A DNA stretch of 64,000 bases from Paenibacillus sp. FSL R5-0341 (GCF_037975235.1 NZ_CP150241.1:3286001-3350000); one strand, 5' to 3'; positions 1 through 9,199 are shown, numbered from the stretch's first letter. Translations and numbers: made by a program. Notes: a model not told the origin generated them from the sequence alone.

Positions 1-2
1 AT

Positions 3-338
3 CCGTGGTATCCGCTCGGCACAGGCAACATGCTTCAAGTGCTGCATATGGGGATTCACGCTTCCCAGTTGCTTGGTTATGACCAGATCGTGAATTCAAT
101 CGACCTTATTACGAAAAACAGTGCAAGAACGTTACACATCGAGGATGTATACGGTGTTGAAGAAGGCAAACCTGCCAACTTCATCGTACTTGAAGCAGAG
201 AATGAATATGAGGCTGTTCGCAAACAATCCGGCGTACTTTATTCCTTCAGAGGTGGCCGTAAAATCGCGGAATCGAAGCCACGAGATACATCCATCATTT
301 TTGAGGGCGGTACAGAGAAGGTTACTTTCAATAAATAA
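3..338 (+). CDS. codA: Cytosine deaminase, C-terminal part (gene enters from the left edge)
   Basis: The reading frame is open from base 3 and begins with PWYPLGTGNML, a segment typical of cytosine deaminases and related amidohydrolases near the end of the barrel. It continues through the SAR-like KNSARTLH motif and the small beta-sandwich tail (GKPANFIVLEA). The enzyme hydrolyses cytosine to uracil and ammonia in the cytoplasm for pyrimidine salvage. The metal-binding residues and start lie outside the window. A 19-bp inverted repeat follows 43 bp after the stop. Family assignment is fairly firm; substrate (cytosine against isoguanine or a pterin) cannot be settled from this tail. Confidence 0.75.
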   Translation, partial: PWYPLGTGNMLQVLHMGIHASQLLGYDQIVNSIDLITKNSARTLHIEDVYGVEEGKPANFIVLEAENEYEAVRKQSGVLYSFRGGRKIAESKPRDTSIIFEGGTEKVTFNK

Positions 339-381
339 ATTTTCTTTCATAACCTCGGTCTCAACCTAAATCACACAGAAA

Positions 382-432
382 TAATATACCGATTAAAAGC
401 CGCTATTAGAGCTGCTTTTAATCGGTATATTA
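382..432 (+). terminator. Long inverted repeat, probable terminator of codA
   Basis: Bases 382-400 and 414-432 are perfectly complementary over 19 bp with a 13-nt loop. The 3' arm contains TTTT, but there is no clean U-tract after the stem. It separates the deaminase gene from the ars region and may act in both directions. Confidence 0.55.
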
Positions 433-469
433 ATTATGATATAACATCTTAGTGATGGAGGAAGTTGCT

Positions 470-532
470 ATGGATCTAAGCTCTGCATTCACACTGGAAT
501 CTCGCGATAGCGAGCAGATAGATGTATTTTGA
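470..532 (+). CDS. 20-codon ORF with a strong ribosome binding site
   Basis: GGAGG at 457-461 sits 8 nt before ATG 470, and the frame reads MDLSSAFTLESRDSEQIDVF before TGA. It ends 3 nt before the -35 box of arsR. It resembles the first codons of a longer gene lost by deletion, or a leader peptide. No homologue is recognised. The good ribosome binding site is the only positive evidence for translation. Confidence 0.3.
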   Translation: MDLSSAFTLESRDSEQIDVF

Positions 533-535
533 AGA

Positions 536-562
536 TTGACTTTAGGATGGTTGCATTATAAT
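536..562 (+). promoter_or_regulatory. arsR promoter
   Basis: TTGACT at 536-541 and a perfect TATAAT at 557-562 are separated by 15 bp, slightly short for a sigma-A promoter. The ArsR operator overlaps the end of the -10 box, as expected for an autorepressed ars promoter. Confidence 0.65.
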
Positions 563-580
563 ATAAGCATGCACTTATAT
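561..580. promoter_or_regulatory. ArsR operator 1
   Basis: ATATAAG-6 nt-CTTATAT is a perfect 7-bp inverted repeat at 561-580, lying across the -10 region and presumed start of transcription of arsR. ArsR/SmtB dimers bind AT-rich 12-2-12 type repeats of this kind. A near copy recurs at 941-960. Confidence 0.6.
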
Positions 581-601
581 TCTACGGAAGGAGAAAGTGA
601 T

Positions 602-928
602 ATGGATTCAATTCAAGAAGCAGCTGATAAGCTAAAATTGTTGGGTGACAAAACACGTCTTACGATACTTACACTCCTCAAGGAACGTGAATGGTGCGTA
701 TGTGAATTTGTAGAAATTTTGGACATGTCACAACCGGGCATTAGTCAGCATTTACGCAAGTTGAAAGATCAAGGGTTGGTTAAGGAGAGCAAACGCGGTC
801 AGTGGGTATATTACTCTTTGAATGTAGAGAATACACCTTATATCAAGTCAGTCTTGGAATTCATGCCGGATTCGGTGGAGATCCTTAAGTCTTTAAACAA
901 AGAGAACTATACTTCAACGTGTAATTAA
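602..928 (+). CDS. arsR: ArsR family arsenic-responsive repressor
   Basis: This is a 108-residue winged-helix repressor. It derepresses the ars operon when As(III) binds its cysteines. The EWCVCEF segment matches the classic ELCVCDL metal-binding helix, followed by the recognition helix region SQPGISQHLRKLKDQGLV and the wing. The start is ATG 602, 4 nt downstream of GGAGAAAG; an upstream TTG frame overlaps the promoter and is unlikely. It is followed by arsB and arsC on the same strand. The length is normal for the family. Function is inferred from the motif and the gene neighbours. Confidence 0.9.
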   Translation: MDSIQEAADKLKLLGDKTRLTILTLLKEREWCVCEFVEILDMSQPGISQHLRKLKDQGLVKESKRGQWVYYSLNVENTPYIKSVLEFMPDSVEILKSLNKENYTSTCN

Positions 929-940
929 TTTTTTATTTAT

Positions 941-960
941 ATATAAGCACATAGTTATAT
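941..960. promoter_or_regulatory. Second ArsR-like operator between arsR and arsB
   Basis: ATATAAG-6 nt-GTTATAT at 941-960 matches operator 1 in the left arm and in 6 of 7 bases of the right arm, with identical spacing. It lies 12 nt after the arsR stop. This suggests a second ArsR contact site or an internal promoter for arsBC. Confidence 0.45.
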
Positions 961-1004
961 ACTAATATGAAATGAAATGAATAGAAAAGAAAAGAGGGAT
1001 GTGT

Positions 1005-2300
1005 TTGTTATCTACGCTGCTCGCTTGCATTATCTTTTTAATCACACTTGTGCTTGTAATTTGGCAGCCTAAAAACCTGTCCATTGGTTGGTCTGCTTGC
1101 GGCGGAGCAATTCTTGCTTTACTGGTGGGTGTGGTCAATCTCCAAGACGTATGGGATGTGACGCAAATCGTATGGAATGCGACACTTGCATTTGTCGCAA
1201 TCATTCTGATTTCGTTAATTTTGGATCGTATTGGATTATTCGAATGGGCTGCTTTACATATGGCGAGAGCTGCTCATGGCAACGGTGTCCGGATGTTTGT
1301 TTATGTCTCCATATTGGGAGCAGTGGTTTCTGCTTTCTTTGCCAATGACGGAGGCGCATTGATTTTGACACCGATTGTTCTAGCCATGGTGCGTGCGCTG
1401 AATTTCGATGAGAAAAAAGTATTTCCATTTATTATAGCCAGTGGATTTATTGCGGACACGACATCCTTGCCGTTCATTGTAAGTAACCTGGTGAACATCG
1501 TGTCTGCCGATTTCTTTGGTATTACGTTTATGGAATATGCAGGAAGGATGTTTGTCCCGAATCTGTTCTCACTGGCGGCGAGTATCGGCGTACTGTATCT
1601 CTTTTTCCGAAAGAGTATTCCAAAACGCTTTGATGCGAATGAATTGAAACCTCCGATATCTGCGATTAAGGATATGAAAATGTTTCGGTTATCGTGGGTG
1701 GTGTTGGGGGTTCTGCTCATTGGATACTTCACCAGTGAATTTATCGGAATACCCGTATCCTTTGTGGCAGGTGTTGTCGCAATATTCTTCCTCATCATGG
1801 CTTCCCGCAGTTCTGCTGTGCCGACTACTATGCTTATCAAAGAAGCACCTTGGGCAATCGTATTCTTCTCCATCGGCATGTATGTAGTGGTGTATGGTCT
1901 ACGTAATGCCGGTTTGACGGACCTTCTGGCTGTAGTTATTCAGGCGGTGGCAGATCAAGGATTGTTTGCTGCAACGATAGGTATGGGTTTTATTGCTGCG
2001 ATCATTTCATCCCTGATGAACAACATGCCTACCGTGCTGATTGATGCGCTTGCCATTGATGCTACATCGACTACGGGAACTGTTCGGGAGGCACTGATAT
2101 ACGCCAATATTATTGGCTCGGATCTCGGACCGAAGATTACCCCGATTGGTTCACTCGCGACACTGCTTTGGCTTCATGTGCTTAGCACCAAAGGTGTCAA
2201 AATCTCATGGGGCACATACTTCAAAACGGGTATCATGATCACCATTCCCACTTTGCTGATTACGCTAGTGGGTCTGTATCTGTGGTTAAGCATTCTATAA
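1005..2300 (+). CDS. arsB: Arsenite efflux permease ArsB
   Basis: This is a polytopic membrane protein of about 431 residues that exports As(OH)3 in exchange for protons. Recognisable features are the N-terminal [13 protein letters not shown], the segment [17 protein letters not shown], the [14 protein letters not shown] motif, and the C-terminal [16 protein letters not shown] and [19 protein letters not shown], all characteristic of the ArsB/NhaD superfamily. The start is uncertain: AGAGGG abuts ATG 999, whereas TTG 1005 lies 6 nt from it and gives the usual MLSTLLA start, so TTG is preferred. It lies between arsR and arsC in one operon. Confidence 0.9.
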   Translation: MLSTLLACIIFLITLVLVIWQPKNLSIGWSACGGAILALLVGVVNLQDVWDVTQIVWNATLAFVAIILISLILDRIGLFEWAALHMARAAHGNGVRMFVYVSILGAVVSAFFANDGGALILTPIVLAMVRALNFDEKKVFPFIIASGFIADTTSLPFIVSNLVNIVSADFFGITFMEYAGRMFVPNLFSLAASIGVLYLFFRKSIPKRFDANELKPPISAIKDMKMFRLSWVVLGVLLIGYFTSEFIGIPVSFVAGVVAIFFLIMASRSSAVPTTMLIKEAPWAIVFFSIGMYVVVYGLRNAGLTDLLAVVIQAVADQGLFAATIGMGFIAAIISSLMNNMPTVLIDALAIDATSTTGTVREALIYANIIGSDLGPKITPIGSLATLLWLHVLSTKGVKISWGTYFKTGIMITIPTLLITLVGLYLWLSIL

Positions 2301-2324
2301 TATAAACAACGAGGAGACGATGAC

Positions 2325-2744
2325 ATGCGTAAAAAAACACTTTACTTCCTATGTACAGGCAATTCTTGCCGGAGTCAAATGGCTGAAGGCTGGGCCAAGA
2401 AATATCTGAGCGAGGACTGGAACATTTATAGTGCGGGAATTGAGGCACACGGTTTGAATCCCAAAGCAGTGGAAGCCATGAAAGAGGTTGACCTGGATAT
2501 TTCAACTCAAACTTCTGATATTATTGATTCGAAGTTGTTGAATAACGCTGATTTTGTGGTCACATTATGCGGCGATGCCGCTGATAAATGTCCACTGACG
2601 CCACCACATGTGAAGCGGGAACACTGGGGGTTCGATGACCCTGCCAAAGCGCAAGGTACAGATGAAGAAAGATGGGCTGTGTTCCAAAGGGTTCGGGACC
2701 AAATTGGGGAGCGCATTAAAACTTTCGCAGACACTGGCAAGTAA
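2325..2744 (+). CDS. arsC: Arsenate reductase, thioredoxin-coupled
   Basis: This 139-residue enzyme of the low-molecular-weight phosphatase fold reduces arsenate to arsenite for export by ArsB. The P-loop CTGNSCR holds the nucleophile Cys10 with Arg16. Cys82 and Cys89 (LCGDAADKC) form the relay of the thioredoxin-dependent Staphylococcus aureus pI258/Bacillus type. A GAGGAG ribosome binding site precedes ATG 2325, 24 nt after arsB. All catalytic residues are present, so the operon should handle both arsenate and arsenite. Confidence 0.95.
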   Translation: MRKKTLYFLCTGNSCRSQMAEGWAKKYLSEDWNIYSAGIEAHGLNPKAVEAMKEVDLDISTQTSDIIDSKLLNNADFVVTLCGDAADKCPLTPPHVKREHWGFDDPAKAQGTDEERWAVFQRVRDQIGERIKTFADTGK

Positions 2745-2766
2745 GACATAAATAACTCAGACCATG

Positions 2767-2803
2767 AAAAGACCTCCTCTTTAAAATATTGAGGAGGTCT
2801 TTT
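2767..2803. terminator. Bidirectional terminator after arsC
   Basis: Arms 2767-2779 and 2791-2803 (AAAAGACCTCCTC and its complement) form a 13-bp stem with an 11-nt loop. A run of T ends each strand's stem, so it can serve arsC and the convergent HAD gene. Confidence 0.85.
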
Positions 2804-2853
2804 AACATTCATATTGGTGCTATAGAGAGGAGAGTACTTCAACTGTATCTTCT

Positions 2854-3633
2854 CTACAACAAGCCTGCCCATTTCAGACCATGCCAGATCCCGTCTTGTT
2901 CCGCATTAGCTGTAACATGAGATGCCAGTTGTTGAAGAGGATGAGGGGCATTGCCCATGGCAATACTGCAGCCTGCATAACGGAACATCTCCATATCATT
3001 GAAGTTATCACCAAAAGCATACACCTGTTCAGGGGAAAACCCTAAGCGGTCTGCGAGTCGGGAAACCCCTTCGGCTTTAGAGCCTCCGGCAGGTAGAACA
3101 TCCATGGACAACGGATGCCAACGTACAAAGTGCAGCTCACGGAACCTATCTCGATATACCGTTTCTTCTTCTGAGGAGCAGAATAGCATCGTCTGATAGA
3201 TGAGCCTGTTTGTACAAAAGCTCTTGTCATACCCAGGATGCGTGACACCAAGCGAAGTTAGACAAAGGTCTACATGTGCATGATATTTCTGACTGCAACT
3301 CATCTGTGAATGATCCAGATAAACGAGTGGGTGTCCCGACAGCTCAGCGAATGCAGACAGTTGATTCAAAGCATCCGAACGAATGGGGTTACTGTGAATA
3401 AGTTCTCCTTGATGCATCACATATTGTCCATTGAAACTAACATAAGACTCCAGCTCCAGTTCAAGCCGAACCTGTTCCAGCATAAACGGAGATCGCCCTG
3501 AGGCTAAAGCTACGACATGTCCGGCTTCCTTTAAGGCAAGAACGGCTTGCTTCGCAGAAGCGGGAATTCGATTGTGGCGGTCGAGCAGCGTACCATCAAT
3601 GTCAAAGAAAATCAGTTTTGGACTTTGAGCCAC
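2854..3633 (-). CDS. Cof-type HAD family phosphatase
   Basis: The protein has 259 residues with all HAD motifs: FFDIDGTLLD (nucleophile and acid/base Asp), ALASGRS (motif II), the distal conserved Lys region (AGGSKAEGV) and GDNFNDMEM (metal-binding Asp pair). The large C2B cap is typical of Cof/YidA enzymes that remove phosphate from sugar phosphates or flavin precursors. It starts 4 nt downstream of the ABC transporter ATPase gene, so it is probably cotranscribed with the importer. Exact substrate is unknown; the context suggests a phosphorylated compound brought in by the transporter. Confidence 0.85.
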   Translation of the reverse strand: MAQSPKLIFFDIDGTLLDRHNRIPASAKQAVLALKEAGHVVALASGRSPFMLEQVRLELELESYVSFNGQYVMHQGELIHSNPIRSDALNQLSAFAELSGHPLVYLDHSQMSCSQKYHAHVDLCLTSLGVTHPGYDKSFCTNRLIYQTMLFCSSEEETVYRDRFRELHFVRWHPLSMDVLPAGGSKAEGVSRLADRLGFSPEQVYAFGDNFNDMEMFRYAGCSIAMGNAPHPLQQLASHVTANAEQDGIWHGLKWAGLL

Positions 3634-3637
3634 AACG

Positions 3638-4687
3638 TCACACTCCTTCCCCGCCGACGGAAGAAAGACTCAGACTGACTTGCTCATTTAAGCCGAAAGG
3701 AAGAGGGGAGATGACTTCCCAACGTTTCGTATCACTGCGAATATCATAGTGAAATTCTTTTCCTTGAAACTGGACATTGGCGATCTCTCCCAATATTCCA
3801 GCTTGACTTGAAGGCTGTAAATGGAACTGATCCGGCCTCACGGGATACAACCCGTTGGATTTAAAATAGTTTGCAACCTGCTTGCCGGGCCAAGCAATAT
3901 TTGCACCGCCTTCAGGGATGAACATGTCTGCATCCCAATGACCTTTGACCAAATTGGACTTCGATACAAACCTCGCCACGAATTCGGTCTCTGGCCGTAA
4001 ATAAATCTCCTGCGGAGTTCCAGCCTGTTCAATCCGGCCATCCTTCATTACGATAATACGGTCAGCCATGGCAAGGGCTTCCCCCTGATCATGCGTCACA
4101 TAGACTACAGCTGATTTCGTATTCCGATGTACTTGTTGAATCTCACGCCGCATATCCATACGAAGCATGGCATCCAAACTACTGAGTGGTTCATCCATTA
4201 GCAATAATGACGGTTGAGGGGCGATGGCGCGTGCGATAGCAACACGTTGTTTTTGTCCTCCAGATAGCTCATGCGGCATACGTTCTGCCAGATGGGACAG
4301 CCCCGACATGTTCAGGACTTCTTGAACGCGGTTCTGCTCATTATTTTTAATATGAGAAGGCGTTGATTTATGCGTTCGAATGGGAAAACGGACATGTTCG
4401 GATACATTCATATGTGGCCAAAGTGCGAAGGACTGGAACACCATGCCGATTCTGCGTTTTTCGGGAGGAAGTAATGTACCTGAGCCTGCCACCACTTTAC
4501 CGTCCATCAAAACATTACCACTGCTTGGTTGCTCAAATCCGGCAAGGATACGCAGCAATGTGGTTTTTCCACAGCCTGATGGTCCAAGGATCGCCACGAA
4601 TTCTCCATCCTCAATCGTTAAGTTAATGGAATGAAGGGCCTGGTAACTTCCGAAGGATTTGCTAACCTGTTGAATCTGAATACTCAT
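3638..4687 (-). CDS. ABC transporter ATP-binding protein, Fbp/Afu type
   Basis: This is a 349-residue ATPase with Walker A GPSGCGKTT (about residues 35-43), Q-loop (VFQSFALWP), signature LSGGQKQR, Walker B LLLMDEP, D-loop SSLDA and switch His in VTHDQGEA. A TOBE-like C-terminal domain of about 110 residues follows. It powers import through the two-domain permease, whose gene overlaps this start by 4 nt. The family covers ferric iron, sugar phosphate, 2-aminoethylphosphonate and polyamine importers; sequence alone does not decide which. Confidence 0.9.
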   Translation of the reverse strand: MSIQIQQVSKSFGSYQALHSINLTIEDGEFVAILGPSGCGKTTLLRILAGFEQPSSGNVLMDGKVVAGSGTLLPPEKRRIGMVFQSFALWPHMNVSEHVRFPIRTHKSTPSHIKNNEQNRVQEVLNMSGLSHLAERMPHELSGGQKQRVAIARAIAPQPSLLLMDEPLSSLDAMLRMDMRREIQQVHRNTKSAVVYVTHDQGEALAMADRIIVMKDGRIEQAGTPQEIYLRPETEFVARFVSKSNLVKGHWDADMFIPEGGANIAWPGKQVANYFKSNGLYPVRPDQFHLQPSSQAGILGEIANVQFQGKEFHYDIRSDTKRWEVISPLPFGLNEQVSLSLSSVGGEGV

Positions 4688-6438
4688 GACTTCACTCCCT
4701 TACGAGTTGCCCAGCGTTGAGCGATGAGCAGAATTACGCCGCCTGCCGCAATAAGTGCGACAATCAGACTGGACAAGGCAGTTGAATAGAGGGTATCTCC
4801 TGCCTGTTCAAAACTAAATATGGTGACACCAATGGTCTGTGAACCTGATGAATATAACAATGCCGATACAGTAAGTTCGGTCAAGGCGGTCAGGAAGACC
4901 AACATGCCTCCGGTCAGAATACCCGGCAGCAGTAAGGGTAACAGAACAGCAGTCCATTTACGCCAGAAGCCGGCTCCGGAGATCCGCGCTGCTTCTTCCA
5001 TGGATGCATCCAGCTGCATGAATGAAGTGACACTTGAGCGGATCTGAAGAATAAGGAATCGACAGATGTAGGCAATAAACAAGATGGTCATGGTGCCATA
5101 GATGCCAGGGTTCCAGCCAGGAACCGGCTCCATCCATACCAGTATCATGGACAGTGCGAACACAATGCCGGGAAGGGTATAGGGAACGGCAGTGGCCAGC
5201 TCGGCCATTTTATTGAATTGATTAGGCTTACGTACCCGGATATAAGCAAATCCTGAGCCAATAATCAGACAAGCCAGCATCGTGACAAGAGAGAGGACAA
5301 GGCTGTTCTGAATCGCCTGCCATACACGTTCATTCTCGAAGAGGATATATCTATAATTGTCCAAGGTCATATTGGCACGAGTCAGACCGAGACCATACGC
5401 TCTTTTTAAAGACATCGAGATCATTGAAGATAACGGAATAATCGTAATCAGTGCCAGACCTGCCCATATAGCGAAGGCTAGCGGCTTGCGCATGCGACCT
5501 AACTCATATCTCGGGGTAAGATCGGGTTGCATCGTATCCGAAGCATGACTTTTACGTAAAAGAAGCCATTGCAACAGACTGCCGACTACCGCAGCAGCAC
5601 CGAGCAACACAGATAACGATGCGCCACGGGCAAAGGCCGAAGGCCCGAATCCAATAATCTCTTCATATATAAGTGTACTGAGAACAGAAATATTCACAGG
5701 CGTACCAAGGAAGGCAGGTATCCCGAAATTGTCCAGCGAAGCCAGGAAAACCAGCAATCCGCCTGCCGTTAAACCCGGAAGGGCAAGTGGCAACGTAATC
5801 CGACGGAAAACTTCGATCCTGCTTGCCCCGCCGGCTCTAGCCGCCCACTCCAGATCACGCGGAATTTTACGTAGTACATCCAACGTGAACATATACACTA
5901 ATGGAAAATGGTGAATCCCCATCACAAACACAATACCGCCCATACTGTACATGCTCCAAGGAGCCAGATCGGGATGAATCCATTGCAGCACATGTGCAAG
6001 CCAGCTCTGGGACCCGGTAAACGAAGACCAGGACAACGTGAGAACATAAGAGGGAAGAATAAAACAAAGCATGATTCCCATATGCAGAGCCGATTTGTGT
6101 CGTATATCCGTATAAGCGACGACCCAGGCCAGTGCAGTTCCAATCACGAGTGAGAATACAGTTGAACCGATGACGATATATACGGTATTGCGCAGCGTGG
6201 ACCAGAAACGTTCCTGCTGAAGTAATTCGTTATAATGAGATAATGTCAATCCTTGTTCCCCCTGGAAGCTGAGAAGAACCAGCTTCAGGATGGGGTATAC
6301 AAAGAATAACAGGACAGCTATAGCGCCCAACAGGGCAATCAATCGATTCCAACGAAACAGGCTGGGGAGAGAGAAAACGGACTTGCGTCCGTTCTCTTGT
6401 CCCCTTAGAACGATCATATTTCTCTTCAATTTCTCCAT
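4684..6438 (-). CDS. ABC transporter permease, fused two-domain Fbp/Afu type
   Basis: The 584-residue membrane protein contains two tandem permease units of about six helices each. Each carries an EAA-type loop (EWAARAGGASRIEVFRRI near residue 200 and EEAARISGAGFWRKW near residue 480). Single-chain double permeases of this kind are typical of FbpB, AfuB and PhnT-like systems. The gene lies between the binding protein (17-nt gap) and the ATPase (4-nt overlap), forming a complete importer in the order binding protein, permease, ATPase. Confidence 0.9.
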   Translation of the reverse strand: MEKLKRNMIVLRGQENGRKSVFSLPSLFRWNRLIALLGAIAVLLFFVYPILKLVLLSFQGEQGLTLSHYNELLQQERFWSTLRNTVYIVIGSTVFSLVIGTALAWVVAYTDIRHKSALHMGIMLCFILPSYVLTLSWSSFTGSQSWLAHVLQWIHPDLAPWSMYSMGGIVFVMGIHHFPLVYMFTLDVLRKIPRDLEWAARAGGASRIEVFRRITLPLALPGLTAGGLLVFLASLDNFGIPAFLGTPVNISVLSTLIYEEIIGFGPSAFARGASLSVLLGAAAVVGSLLQWLLLRKSHASDTMQPDLTPRYELGRMRKPLAFAIWAGLALITIIPLSSMISMSLKRAYGLGLTRANMTLDNYRYILFENERVWQAIQNSLVLSLVTMLACLIIGSGFAYIRVRKPNQFNKMAELATAVPYTLPGIVFALSMILVWMEPVPGWNPGIYGTMTILFIAYICRFLILQIRSSVTSFMQLDASMEEAARISGAGFWRKWTAVLLPLLLPGILTGGMLVFLTALTELTVSALLYSSGSQTIGVTIFSFEQAGDTLYSTALSSLIVALIAAGGVILLIAQRWATRKGVKS

Positions 6439-6455
6439 TCAAACAGCTCCAATCC

Positions 6456-7496
6456 TTACTCGCCAAACACATTAATGAATTGCTGTTTATCTGTTTCCCG
6501 ATCAACTGCAAGTTTGGCCGCATCCCCAGGCAAAATCTTCATTTCCGATACACCTTTCAATCCTTCAGGTGGAGAAACGCCTTCACGAATAGGGGAGTAA
6601 CCGATCTCTGCAGATAACTTCTGCCCCTCTTCAGAGAGAATGAAATCTACAAAGGCTTGCGCAGCAGGCACATTGGCAGCTTCTTTCATGATCCCGATTG
6701 GTTCAGTAATGATGGGAACACCTTCTTCAGGGTAGATCAGTTCAACAGGAGAACCCTTCGCTTTTTCACGCGCCACGAGGTAATCCACAACAACGCCATA
6801 TGATTTTTCACCGCTGGCTACAGCCTTCATAACCGCACCGTTTCCTTTAATTACGGACATGCCGTTCATCTTCGTCTCCTGAAGGAAGTCCCATCCGAAT
6901 CCATCTGTTCGACTAAATACTCCGATGTTGTATGCTGCTGCACCAGAGTAAAGGGGACTCGGCATAATACTTGCGTCCTTGCTCTCCGGCAGGGTCAGCA
7001 CTTGCCAGGAGGTTGGTTGAACTGTGACCTTCTGGGTGTTGGTAGCGAGTACCGTTGCCATTACCTTCGTACCGGCGTACATACCGTCTGGATCAACCAA
7101 ATCGGTCGGGATTGCACTCAGCTCTGGGGACTTATAAGCTTGAAGAAGATCATCCTTTTTCAGATTTTCAAAGGTAACTGCATCCGCCAGCAGGAGTACA
7201 TCTGCCTGAGTTTTTCCGGCTTGGCGTTCTGCCTGAAGTTTCGCAGTGACTTCTTCGGTCCCGGAACGGAAGATGCTGACTTGAACATCTGGGTATTTAT
7301 CGTTAAACGCATTGACCAATTTGCCTGCATCTTCTTCAGGCTGGGAAGTATAGAAGGACAGTTTGCCTGACACCGTACTTGAAGCTCCTCCTGAACCATT
7401 TTGATCTGGCGTGGCTTGTCCTTGTGCAGAACAACCGCTGAATACAATCATGCCTGCCAGAAGGGGTAGTAGTAACGACTTTTTGAATGGAATCAC
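6456..7496 (-). CDS. ABC transporter solute-binding lipoprotein, Fbp/Afu type
   Basis: The 346-residue protein has a lipoprotein signal peptide (lipobox FSGC, Cys22) and the fold signature of family-1 binding proteins (LSFYTSQPEEDAGKLVNAFND, later EGVPIITEPIGIMKEAANVPAAQAFVDFILS). It is anchored outside the membrane and delivers ligand to the permease. The start is GTG 7496, 9 nt after AAGGAG. Homologues are often labelled iron-binding, but AfuA-type members bind hexose phosphates. The flanking phosphatases and SorC regulator favour a phosphorylated ligand here (inference). Confidence 0.85.
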   Translation of the reverse strand: MIPFKKSLLLPLLAGMIVFSGCSAQGQATPDQNGSGGASSTVSGKLSFYTSQPEEDAGKLVNAFNDKYPDVQVSIFRSGTEEVTAKLQAERQAGKTQADVLLLADAVTFENLKKDDLLQAYKSPELSAIPTDLVDPDGMYAGTKVMATVLATNTQKVTVQPTSWQVLTLPESKDASIMPSPLYSGAAAYNIGVFSRTDGFGWDFLQETKMNGMSVIKGNGAVMKAVASGEKSYGVVVDYLVAREKAKGSPVELIYPEEGVPIITEPIGIMKEAANVPAAQAFVDFILSEEGQKLSAEIGYSPIREGVSPPEGLKGVSEMKILPGDAAKLAVDRETDKQQFINVFGE

Positions 7497-7570
7497 AGAT
7501 AATCTCTCCTTTGGTGTCTAGCTGATCATGTATTGGGTTATGACATTGGAAATGAAATAATTAGAGCAAA

Positions 7571-8437
7571 TTACAACAAGAAAGTATGGATAGCCTGCGC
7601 AACACCATCTTCGGTGTTACTGCCAGTAACAACATTAGCGATCTCCTGCACATGAGGCTCTGCATTTCCCATGGCGATTCCTAATCCTGCCCATTGCAGC
7701 ATGTCCAGATCATTATCATAATCCCCGGCTACAGCTACCTGCGCACGTTCGATATGATGTTCAAGACACAATCGTTCCAGCGCTCCACGTTTACTAACTC
7801 CGACGGAATTAACATCAAATCGCAAACTTCCTGTTCGTGTACATTGGAATAACGCTGATTCTTCAAGGATATGAAATAGTTTTTCGCGTGAGTCGTGGTC
7901 TGAACAGATCACGGCTGCTTTGAACAGCATCTCTGGCATCTGGCTTACAAAGGTTCTGAAATCCTGTCCAACTTCGACGAAGCGAATAAAATCAGCCTGT
8001 TCTGCAACATGTTCATCAAGTTCTTCGGGAGAATCTAACTCCGGTCTGTTGACCCTATTGTTCATTGCCCAGTTTCTATTGATATCATTAATCTCTTGAA
8101 CGTAGAGGACATTGTATCCATAGAAATGGATGTAAGCTTTTTCTTGCTGGATGACATCCAACATGAATAGCATATCTTCTATTTTCAACGCAACGCCATC
8201 AAGCAGTTGTCCAGTCAAGGGATCTACCGTCACGGCACCGTTCAATGCTACCAGTGGGAAATTCATGGAGACTTCCCGAGCATGTGACCATACGGAAGCG
8301 GGAAAGCGTCCAGAGGCAATCGTGACATTCACATTCGCTGACATTAATTGTTGAATGGAGCTTCGTGTCATAGGCGTTATCACTTTGTCTGGATTAAGCA
8401 TTGTACCGTCCAGATCAAGGGCTAACAATTTGTACAT
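7571..8437 (-). CDS. Cof-type HAD family phosphatase (second copy)
   Basis: This is a 288-residue cytoplasmic phosphatase with LALDLDGTML (motif I), TIASGRFP (motif II), the VSKRGALERL lysine region (motif III) and AGDYDNDLDML (motif IV), plus a C2B cap. It is only distantly similar to the 2854-3633 protein, so this is not a recent duplication. ATG 8437 is preferred over ATG 8443 because GGGAGG lies 9 nt away rather than 3. It sits between the binding-protein gene and the MBL-fold gene in the same leftward cluster, suggesting dephosphorylation of an imported substrate. Confidence 0.85.
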   Translation of the reverse strand: MYKLLALDLDGTMLNPDKVITPMTRSSIQQLMSANVNVTIASGRFPASVWSHAREVSMNFPLVALNGAVTVDPLTGQLLDGVALKIEDMLFMLDVIQQEKAYIHFYGYNVLYVQEINDINRNWAMNNRVNRPELDSPEELDEHVAEQADFIRFVEVGQDFRTFVSQMPEMLFKAAVICSDHDSREKLFHILEESALFQCTRTGSLRFDVNSVGVSKRGALERLCLEHHIERAQVAVAGDYDNDLDMLQWAGLGIAMGNAEPHVQEIANVVTGSNTEDGVAQAIHTFLL

Positions 8438-8464
8438 CAACATATTCCTCCCGAATTGGTTAAC

Positions 8465-9199
8465 TTACACAACATACATACGAAGTGGTTCGGGTATATC
8501 CACAGGCCCTTGGAAAGACCGAATTGCTTCATCCCGCATAAACTCCAGATCGCCATCTCCGGGAAGATGAACAAGGACAAGCTGCTTGACGTTTGCCTGA
8601 CCAGCAATCATACCTGCTTGAAGGGCATTCATATGTCCTTTGCCGGTCGTGTGAACACTGCCCTCACAGATCGTAGCCTCACATAGAAAGATGTCTGCAT
8701 CACGAGCAATTTCGATCAGGGAATCACAGTAGGAGGTGTCTCCGGAATACACCAGTACCTTGCCTTTATATGTGATCTTAACGGCGTAACATGTAATGGT
8801 ATGCTGCACCTGTACGAATTCGATCTCCGCGCCAGCAAGCTGAATCTTGGATGAAGGATCAATGGAGATGACCTCGGTATGTTCATCATATAGACCATTT
8901 AGAATTTCCACTGGACTATCCGGCGCATACAACTTCAGTTTATTCCCCATACGACCATTGCGAATCGCTCCTGCTGCTGCATATTGGAGGACTCCCAGAT
9001 CCGCGATATGATCATGGTGCAGGTGAGACAAAATAACACCGGATAGATCTTCCACACATGTCTCGGTGGGGAGCTTACTCATCACGCCGCTGCCACAGTC
9101 CAACAAAATCTGCCCTTCATCTGTGGTTACAAGGTACCCCGCAGTTGCTCCGCCAGCGGCGGGATATCCACCCCAGTAACCTAATATCTTCACATTCAT
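8465..9199 (-). CDS. MBL-fold metallohydrolase, YhfI-like
   Basis: This is a 244-residue beta-lactamase-fold hydrolase with the metal motif SHLHHDHIAD, an aspartate ligand in VYSGDTSYCD and late histidines (GHMNA, LVHLPG). It resembles Bacillus YhfI and the wider RNase Z / cyclic phosphodiesterase branch. ATG 9199 follows AGAGGTG; a longer frame reaching 9229 has no ribosome binding site. It is the first gene of the leftward cluster opposite the SorC regulator. A phosphodiester substrate would fit the neighbouring phosphatases, but this is inference. Confidence 0.8.
   Translation of the reverse strand: MNVKILGYWGGYPAAGGATAGYLVTTDEGQILLDCGSGVMSKLPTETCVEDLSGVILSHLHHDHIADLGVLQYAAAGAIRNGRMGNKLKLYAPDSPVEILNGLYDEHTEVISIDPSSKIQLAGAEIEFVQVQHTITCYAVKITYKGKVLVYSGDTSYCDSLIEIARDADIFLCEATICEGSVHTTGKGHMNALQAGMIAGQANVKQLVLVHLPGDGDLEFMRDEAIRSFQGPVDIPEPLRMYVV

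Noticed and set aside
1301..1879. 192-codon open frame opposite arsB
   Set aside because: It is fully antisense to the well-conserved arsB coding region, has no ribosome binding site and reads as low-similarity sequence; a shadow of the GC-biased codon positions.
6456..7496. Labelling the Fbp/Afu-type transporter as a ferric iron importer
   Set aside because: No Fur box was found around it, and the adjacent phosphatases and SorC regulator do not fit iron; the ligand is left open with sugar phosphate as the favoured guess.
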